This document shows positions 4,906-10,975 of a stretch of 10,975 bases of DNA, piece by piece. The stretch is from contig DATLQT010000106.1 in NCBI GenBank assembly GCA_035535055.1, forward strand, positions 1-10,975, given 5' to 3'. Made by a program: the position numbers and the translations under genes. Under the pieces are notes generated by a model, which was given only the letters and a program-made list of their open reading frames with translations, made no database searches and had not been told where the DNA came from. The DNA is from UBA6019 sp035535055. GTDB lineage: Bacteria; Chloroflexota; Dormibacteria; Dormibacterales; Dormibacteraceae. Position 1 is the first letter of the stretch; every line of letters begins with the position of its first letter.

Positions 4906-5324
4906 GGAACTCGTCAGCCCCAACTCCGGGGCGCAGGCTCCAGCCACCGCCCCTGGGTTCGCGCGCCGTGCTGAAAGCCCGCTCAGAGCGTCGCTGAATT
5001 CTCAGCGGTGGGTTCGGCCGCGTCCGCCGGCGGGATTCGGCGGTCACCTCGGCACCGGTGGCAGCCAGCATTGCCGGCGGTCGCTCGATGACCACGTGAG
5101 CCGTCACACCGTCATCGGCTGCGATTCGAGGGGGCTTCCCGGGCTCGAGGGGCCCTTGGATGGCAGGCGCGCGAACCATGCCCACTTCGCTCATCGGCAC
5201 GGCCAGGTCGGCTCGGGCCGTGCCGTATTAATGCGCACGTTCCAAAGCTAGGGCCACGATCCGCCGCCGTCGTCTGCTGAAGGTCGGATAGTTCGAACGG
5301 CATAAGTCGACGCTCGGAGTAGCG
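4906..5324. other. Intergenic stretch, possible decayed gene on the minus strand
   Basis: About 420 bp hold no gene I can support. A minus-strand frame is open from 5200 leftward into the glcG-like gene. Its first 50 or so codons have moderately biased third positions, and the segment DDGVTAHVVIERPPA resembles the first strand of SRPBCC-type proteins. The homology-like signal then stops and the frame runs antisense into the neighbour. A remnant of a lost gene is possible. The inverted arms CGTGC and GCACG around 5219-5239 and an AT-rich GTATTAATG may belong to a promoter region. Confidence 0.3.
4917..4932 (+). terminator. Hairpin after the lyase-GlcG operon
   Basis: GCCCC-AACTCC-GGGGC is a perfect 5-bp GC-only stem 11 nt after the stop codon. 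No T-run follows, so it is either a weak or factor-dependent terminator or an mRNA 3'-end stabiliser. Confidence 0.3.
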
Positions 5325-5654
5325 TTGAGTTCCATGGCCGAGCCGCGGCTCCACGAGCTGCTTCCAAGGCTGATCCAGCGCACCCGGAGCGGCAAGCTGG
5401 ACTGGGCACCGCTTCCGACCGAGGGCGACAGCGCCTTCGTCCATCCGCTGCCCGACGGCGCCGGGTCGCTGGTCGTCCGCCGCCAGTACTCGACCCACCA
5501 GCTCGAGCTGCGCAACGCCACCGGCGAGCAGCTCGAGAGCATCGGCGAGATGCAGCAGGTCCCCGAGGTCGCCACCCTCTGGCGGCTGGTCGACTCGAGG
5601 CGGCACCCGGCCTCCGACCCGTACGGGGCCCTGGAGAAGGACCTCGGCGCCTAA
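5325..5654 (+). CDS. Small hypothetical protein
   Basis: This is a soluble 109-aa protein with no signal peptide or membrane segment. The layout (helix LHELLPRLIQRTRSGKLDW, then APLPTEGDSAFVHPL, then two beta-rich segments and an acidic helix) resembles small uncharacterised proteins of high-GC bacteria that begin 'RT-x-x-G-K-L-x-W' and may bind a partner through a compact alpha/beta fold. I do not know a function. TTG 5325 has GGAG (5316-5319) at 5-nt spacing. ATG 5334, three codons later, is an alternative start with poorer spacing. The stop codon overlaps that of the convergent membrane-protein gene by three bases. Confidence 0.7.
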   Translation: MSSMAEPRLHELLPRLIQRTRSGKLDWAPLPTEGDSAFVHPLPDGAGSLVVRRQYSTHQLELRNATGEQLESIGEMQQVPEVATLWRLVDSRRHPASDPYGALEKDLGA

Positions 5655-6436
5655 GTCCCGGGCAGGACGGGGATGCGCTCCTCGTACCAGCGCAATGCGG
5701 CGCCGAGCATCGCCGCTCCGAGACCGTAGGTGAAAACGACTCCGACGAAGCAGGCGTAGACACCGAATCCGGCGATGAAGGCGATGAGGAAGAGCATCCC
5801 GGCGCCGGCCGCGGCGATGGCGAACCGGCTTCGCGCCATCCTGGCCGCGGCGAGCAGGTCGAGGCCCTGCCCCACTCCGAGCCTCTCACTCCGGAGGATC
5901 ACCGGCAGCGCCAGGAAGTACTCGCCAACCGCTACCAGGAGTGCCAGGCCGGGCAGAGCGAAGCTGAGCGGTAGGAGGACGAGCCCGGCAGCCGATGAAC
6001 CGCTCGCGCAGGAGCCCCCCGCCGGGCACTGCGCCGAGCCGGCGGCCATGGCGGCCACCAGCCCACCCACCACCGCCAAGACGACCGCAAGGACGCCGAG
6101 TCCCCAGATCAGCGCCACCAGGGCCGGCGCGGCGCCGCGACCCGCGTAGCCGAACCGGGCCGGAGGCAGGTCGGGGCGGCCCGCCCGCAGATGGTCGAGG
6201 TAGGTCAGCGTCCAGCCCAGGATCTCGAAGCTGCCGTAGACAGGGATGAGGGCGATGAGTCCCTCGACGCCGCACTTGCCAAGCCATCCCGGGTCTGAGA
6301 AGGGGAGCGAGAACACCTCGACGAAGCTCAGGGGGACCGCCGGCCAGCGACCCGCCGGGTTGGGGACCCAGGACTGGCCGTCCCAGCGCCAGCGCCCATC
6401 GACGGACGTCCAGTTCCCGGAGGAGTCCTGCTGCAA
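5651..6436 (-). CDS. Polytopic membrane protein (DUF4013-like) with N-terminal W-rich motif
   Basis: The product is 261 aa. The N-terminus has DGRWRWDGQSWVPN, a short W-rich, DUF2510-like module frequent ahead of membrane domains in actinobacterial-type genomes. Hydrophobic segments follow around residues 55-80 (EGLIALIPVYGSFEILGWTL), 105-132, 148-180 and 205-248. The 'LIALIPVYG' entry and the short charged loops between paired helices fit DUF4013-type proteins, whose function is unknown. TTG 6436 is the start; AGGA lies about 9 nt upstream on the minus strand. The gene converges with the small hypothetical gene, sharing stop-codon bases at 5651-5654, and is divergent from the PLP-enzyme gene with a gap of about 58 bp. 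Confidence 0.82.
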   Translation of the reverse strand: MQQDSSGNWTSVDGRWRWDGQSWVPNPAGRWPAVPLSFVEVFSLPFSDPGWLGKCGVEGLIALIPVYGSFEILGWTLTYLDHLRAGRPDLPPARFGYAGRGAAPALVALIWGLGVLAVVLAVVGGLVAAMAAGSAQCPAGGSCASGSSAAGLVLLPLSFALPGLALLVAVGEYFLALPVILRSERLGVGQGLDLLAAARMARSRFAIAAAGAGMLFLIAFIAGFGVYACFVGVVFTYGLGAAMLGAALRWYEERIPVLPGT

Positions 6437-6494
6437 GAGGCAGAATCCTATCGCCGGTGAATCCGGTGCGCTCCTCGCCCTACCCTTTCACCTC
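6437..6494. promoter_or_regulatory. Short divergent promoter region; possible leaderless start
   Basis: Only 58 bp separate the two divergent starts, so both promoters must lie here or overlap the coding ends. TACCCT (6481-6486) is a TANNNT-type -10 located 8 nt before the GTG at 6495, and no Shine-Dalgarno precedes that GTG. Together these fit a leaderless transcript. No convincing -35 is seen. Confidence 0.3.
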
Positions 6495-7460
6495 GTGCTG
6501 CGCGCCGATCCCGCCATCAACCTGCTCGGGATCCAGGAGGCGGCGCGGGTTGTCGACCCGGTCTTCCGCGATTCGCCCCAGTTCCTCTCCGAGCAGCTCA
6601 GCGCCCGGCTCGGCGTCGAGACCGTGCTCAAGGTTGAGACGGCCAACCCCATCCGCTCCTTCAAGGGCCGCGGCACCGATTACCTGCTGCACCGGCTCGG
6701 CGAGGGCGCCGGCTCGCTGGTGTGCGCCTCGGCCGGCAACTTCGGACAGGGCATGGCCTACGCGGCTCGCAAGCGAGGGGTCCGGCTTACCGTCTTCGCC
6801 GCCGAGTCCGCCAACCCGCTCAAGGTGGAGAGGATGCGGGCGCTCGGCGCCGCGGTGGTGCTGGAGGGCGTGGACTTCGACGGCGCCAAGGAGGCGGCGA
6901 CGCGCCGCGCGCAAGCGACCGGCGATCTCTACATCGAGGACGGTCTCTGGGGTCCGATCGCGGAGGGGGCGGCAACGATGGCGGTCGAGCTCGCGCGTTC
7001 GGAGGAGCGGCTGGCCGCGGTCTTCGTGCCGCTCGGAAACGGCTCCCTCGTCAACGGCATCGGGACTTGGCTGCGTCACGCCTCGCCCGCGACGCGCGTT
7101 ATCGCCGTCTGCGCGGAGGGAGCGCCGGCGATGGAGATGTCCTGGCGAGAGGGGCGTCCGGTGTCGACCGCGGCCATCGACACCATCGCCGATGGCATCG
7201 CGGTCCGGGTGCCTATCGCCGAGGCGCTGGACCTGATGAGAGGCACCATCGACGAGGTGATGCTGGTCAGCGACGAGCAGATCCTCGATGCCATGAGGCT
7301 GCTCCTCCTCGACGCGGGACTGGTGGTTGAGCCGGCCGGAGCCGCCGGGCTGGCGGCCATTCAGGCGCGTCGGGAAGAGTTCGCCGGGCGTCGGGTGGCG
7401 ACGCCGCTCTGCGGCGGCAACCTGACCGAGGAGCAGGTCCACCGCTGGTTGAGACCCTGA
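6495..7460 (+). CDS. PLP-dependent threonine/serine dehydratase-like enzyme (fold type II)
   Basis: The 321-aa product belongs to the tryptophan-synthase-beta fold of PLP enzymes. S-F-K57-G-R-G carries the Schiff-base lysine, SAGNFGQG (79-86) is the substrate loop (SAGNHAQG in classic threonine dehydratases), PLGNGSL (179-185) replaces the usual poly-glycine phosphate loop, and C306-GGN holds the residue that contacts the PLP ring nitrogen. Length and motif spacing match catabolic threonine ammonia-lyases lacking a C-terminal ACT domain, so feedback by isoleucine is not expected. The Gly-loop change and F83 in place of His mark a divergent subfamily, and substrate specificity is open. The frame is open upstream to 6246, but that part is antisense to the membrane-protein gene; GTG 6495 gives the family length. 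The gene overlaps the antiporter gene by four bases. Confidence 0.87.
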   Translation: MLRADPAINLLGIQEAARVVDPVFRDSPQFLSEQLSARLGVETVLKVETANPIRSFKGRGTDYLLHRLGEGAGSLVCASAGNFGQGMAYAARKRGVRLTVFAAESANPLKVERMRALGAAVVLEGVDFDGAKEAATRRAQATGDLYIEDGLWGPIAEGAATMAVELARSEERLAAVFVPLGNGSLVNGIGTWLRHASPATRVIAVCAEGAPAMEMSWREGRPVSTAAIDTIADGIAVRVPIAEALDLMRGTIDEVMLVSDEQILDAMRLLLLDAGLVVEPAGAAGLAAIQARREEFAGRRVATPLCGGNLTEEQVHRWLRP

Positions 7461-8551
7461 TCCGGCGCGCCGTCGCCTGGGCGCCCCCCTACCAGGTCCT
7501 CCTCGCCGCGCTGGGGATCGCGATCGGCTTCCTGCCCGGCCTGCCGCGGCTGAGGCTCAGCTCCGACCTGATCCTCGCCGTCTTCGTGCCGGCGCTGGTC
7601 TTCGAGGCCGCCCTCAACCTCGACCTCGGGGCGGTCCGGAAGCTGGCGCGACCGGTGGGGCTGCTGGCGACCGCCGGCGTCGGCATCTCGATCGGCCTGG
7701 TCGGGGTGCTCGTCCACCTCCTGCTCGGCCTCGCCTGGCCCAGCGCCCTGGTGTTGGGGGCGATTCTGAGCCCGACCGACCCCATCGCCGTGGTGGCGGT
7801 GGTCCGGCGCAGTGGGGCGCCGGCGGAGCTGGCGGCGCTCCTGGAGGCGGAGAGCCTGTTCAACGACGGCACGGGAGTGGCCGCGTACACCGTCGTGCTG
7901 GCAGCGGCGGCCGGCGCCGGGTTCACGGCGGGCTCCCTGGCGCTCGGATTCCTGCTCATCGCGGGTGGCGGAGCTGTGGTTGGCGGTCTCGTTGGCCTGG
8001 CCGGGGCCGCGCTGGTCCGGCGGACCCGGTGGGCGCCGTTGGAGGTGGTCGTGACGATGGTCGTCGCCTACGTCAGCTACGCCCTGGCCACCCTCGCCGG
8101 GGCTTCGGGGGTGATCTCGGTGGTGGTGGCCGGGCTCGCGCTGGCGCAGGTCGGGACCTGGGGGCCCGACACCGAGCGCTGGTGGGCGCGCTTGGCGATC
8201 CTGCTGAACGTCGTCCTCTTCACCCTGATCGGGATCGGGCTCCCGGGCGCCCGGGTGCTCGCCTCCATCGCGCCCGTGCTGGGTGGCTTCGCGATCCTGC
8301 TCGCGGTCCGGCTCCTGCTGGTCCATATCCCGGGCCTGGGAGTCCGGGGGCGGTGGCGCCAACTTCTCTGGTGGGGCGGGGTGAGGGGTGCACTGTCAGT
8401 CGCCCTGGCGCTGGCCTCGTTCGGTCACCCGGGGGTCGACCCCTCGGTCGCGGTCGTCGCCTACGGGATCGTCGCCCTCTCGCTCCTCATCCAGGGTGCC
8501 GGCGTGCGGCCGGCGGTGAGGCTTCTGCGGCTCGCCGAAAGGCCGGCATAG
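7457..8551 (+). CDS. CPA1-type sodium/proton antiporter (NhaP-like)
   Basis: This is a 364-aa membrane protein of the cation:proton antiporter-1 family. Key blocks are LVFEAALNLDL, the unwound-helix motif SPTDP (105-109, with D108), ESLFNDG (132-138, with the N136-D137 ion site of electroneutral CPA1 exchangers) and GGVRGALS (R310). About ten hydrophobic segments are evident and there is no long cytoplasmic tail. GTG 7586 is the first canonical start but would remove the first helices; the frame upstream encodes VLLAALGIAIGFLPGLPRLR, typical of the family. CTG 7457 begins exactly at a CTGA overlap with the upstream stop, so I take it as a coupled start. Coupling to a dehydratase could link ammonia and proton load to pH control, which is inference. 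Confidence 0.88.
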   Translation: MIRRAVAWAPPYQVLLAALGIAIGFLPGLPRLRLSSDLILAVFVPALVFEAALNLDLGAVRKLARPVGLLATAGVGISIGLVGVLVHLLLGLAWPSALVLGAILSPTDPIAVVAVVRRSGAPAELAALLEAESLFNDGTGVAAYTVVLAAAAGAGFTAGSLALGFLLIAGGGAVVGGLVGLAGAALVRRTRWAPLEVVVTMVVAYVSYALATLAGASGVISVVVAGLALAQVGTWGPDTERWWARLAILLNVVLFTLIGIGLPGARVLASIAPVLGGFAILLAVRLLLVHIPGLGVRGRWRQLLWWGGVRGALSVALALASFGHPGVDPSVAVVAYGIVALSLLIQGAGVRPAVRLLRLAERPA

Positions 8552-8555
8552 AAAG

Positions 8556-8582
8556 ACCGCCGGGCCTCAGGGGCCCGGCGGT
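8556..8582 (-). terminator. Strong intrinsic-type hairpin between antiporter and the small basic gene
   Basis: ACCGCCGGGCC-TCAGG-GGCCCGGCGGT is a perfect 11-bp stem with a 5-nt loop. On the minus strand it is followed by CTTTCT, a U-rich tract that suits the small basic gene. On the plus strand it starts 5 nt after the antiporter stop but is followed by AAAAAC, so for that transcript it may only pause or stabilise. Confidence 0.75.
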
Positions 8583-8603
8583 AAAAACGGGGTCGAGGTT
8601 CGG

Positions 8604-8735
8604 CTAGCCCTTGGCGCCGCTGGCCCGGGCGGTCTTGGAGATGGTCTTGGAGGACGGCTTCTCCGCTTCCTTTGCGGCCTTGGCGGCGCGCTTTTCCTTG
8701 AGGCTCTTGGCCGGGGCCTTCTTGTTCTTGCCCAT
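8604..8735 (-). CDS. Small Lys/Ala-rich basic protein (43 aa)
   Basis: Starting at the ATG at 8735 the product is MGKNKKAPAKSLKEKRAA followed by a K/A-rich helix and a K/T/S tail. It has 12 Lys and 10 Ala in 43 residues, is strongly basic and probably helical. Such proteins may bind nucleic acid or ribosomes, but I recognise no family with a known function. GAGGAGGT lies upstream on the minus strand but about 13 nt from the ATG, farther than ideal. The frame is open further upstream with no attractive start. A terminator sits just downstream, and lon is divergent. Base use matches its neighbours. Confidence 0.6.
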   Translation of the reverse strand: MGKNKKAPAKSLKEKRAAKAAKEAEKPSSKTISKTARASGAKG

Positions 8736-8811
8736 GTGCTCTGTCGCTACCTCCTCAGTTGAAGTTCCGGTGGATCGTGAGCCGCGTTCGAAGCAACTGC
8801 GGATGGGGCAC

Positions 8812-8817
8812 ATTCTA
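8812..8817 (-). promoter_or_regulatory. Possible -10 box for the small basic gene
   Basis: TAGAAT on the minus strand matches five of six bases of the -10 consensus and lies about 77 nt upstream of the start codon. No good -35 is found at 17 bp. Confidence 0.25.
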
Positions 8818-8890
8818 AGGGTGGTCGCAAGGGTAATTGCGTACCGCGAAATAGCCGCCTTCGGAAGCGAGGTTTCAGCCTTTGACCGCC

Positions 8891-8904
8891 GGGGAGAATT
8901 CCCC
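8891..8904 (+). promoter_or_regulatory. Small hairpin in the lon leader
   Basis: GGGGA-GAAT-TCCCC is a perfect 5-bp stem 28 nt upstream of the proposed lon start. It does not match the HAIR (HspR) or CIRCE (HrcA) heat-shock operators. It could be an operator or mRNA structure; evidence is limited to the symmetry. Confidence 0.25.
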
Positions 8905-8932
8905 CACTGCCACCGCGAGAGGCACCGACCCA

Positions 8933-10975
<2,043 letters not shown>

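Noticed and set aside
6246..6494. Upstream extension of the PLP enzyme to an ATG at 6246
   Set aside because: The extension is antisense to the membrane-protein gene, has no family similarity and would make the enzyme about 80 residues too long.
6480..7442. Minus-strand 320-codon open frame
   Set aside because: Antisense of the PLP enzyme, which carries all family motifs.
7361..8362. Minus-strand 333-codon open frame
   Set aside because: Antisense of the antiporter and dehydratase; composition is Arg/Gly/Pro/His-rich low complexity typical of a shadow frame.
8736..8932. Heat-shock operators HAIR or CIRCE upstream of lon
   Set aside because: Neither the CTTGAGT-type HspR repeat nor the TTAGCACTC-type HrcA repeat is present; only a short GGGGA/TCCCC hairpin is seen.

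Overview
The window is high-GC bacterial DNA with strong G/C at third codon positions and many GTG, TTG and possibly CTG starts. The gene mix suggests a soil-type Actinomycetota, Chloroflexota or Dormibacterota-like lineage: a short W-rich DGRWRWDGQSW motif ahead of a polytopic membrane domain, a small Lys/Ala-rich protein, an isocitrate-lyase-family enzyme paired with a GlcG/HbpS-like protein, and Lon. I cannot fix the phylum from the sequence alone.

Left end (1-780): the 5' end of a minus-strand transposase, probably ISAzo13 family, runs off the left edge. A short CRISPR array (175-577; six repeats, five spacers) begins 61 bp from its start codon. No cas gene is in the window. The array is followed by a tRNA-Thr(GGT)-like sequence (698-774) whose 3' half is the left copy of a perfect 49-bp direct repeat.

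Mini integrative element (730-3535): the 49-bp repeat runs from the tRNA anticodon loop to just past the CCA and recurs at 3487-3535. Between the copies lie a complete tyrosine recombinase next to the tRNA, an orphan membrane-anchored Rieske iron-sulfur protein, a helically phased CCGAT repeat cluster with nested palindromes, and a HicA/HicB toxin-antitoxin pair with a palindromic operator. Integrase beside the tRNA, direct repeats equal to the tRNA 3' half, and a stability module are the classic layout of an integrated element, here only about 2.76 kb.

Right flank (3540-8600): an ICL/PEP-mutase-superfamily lyase overlaps a GlcG/HbpS-like gene by ATGA and forms a two-gene operon. A non-coding stretch of about 420 bp follows. 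A small hypothetical gene and a convergent membrane-protein gene (DUF4013-like) then overlap at their stop codons. Divergent from the membrane protein, a threonine-dehydratase-like PLP enzyme overlaps a CPA1 (NhaP-type) sodium/proton antiporter through a CTGA junction. A strong hairpin lies downstream.

Right end (8604-10975): a 43-aa Lys/Ala-rich protein on the minus strand is divergent from lon, which runs off the right edge with its N-terminal and AAA+ domains complete but the protease active site not yet reached.

The most interesting parts are the minimal tRNA-targeting element with Rieske cargo, the phased repeat cluster inside it, and the cas-less CRISPR array whose leader side abuts a transposase gene.
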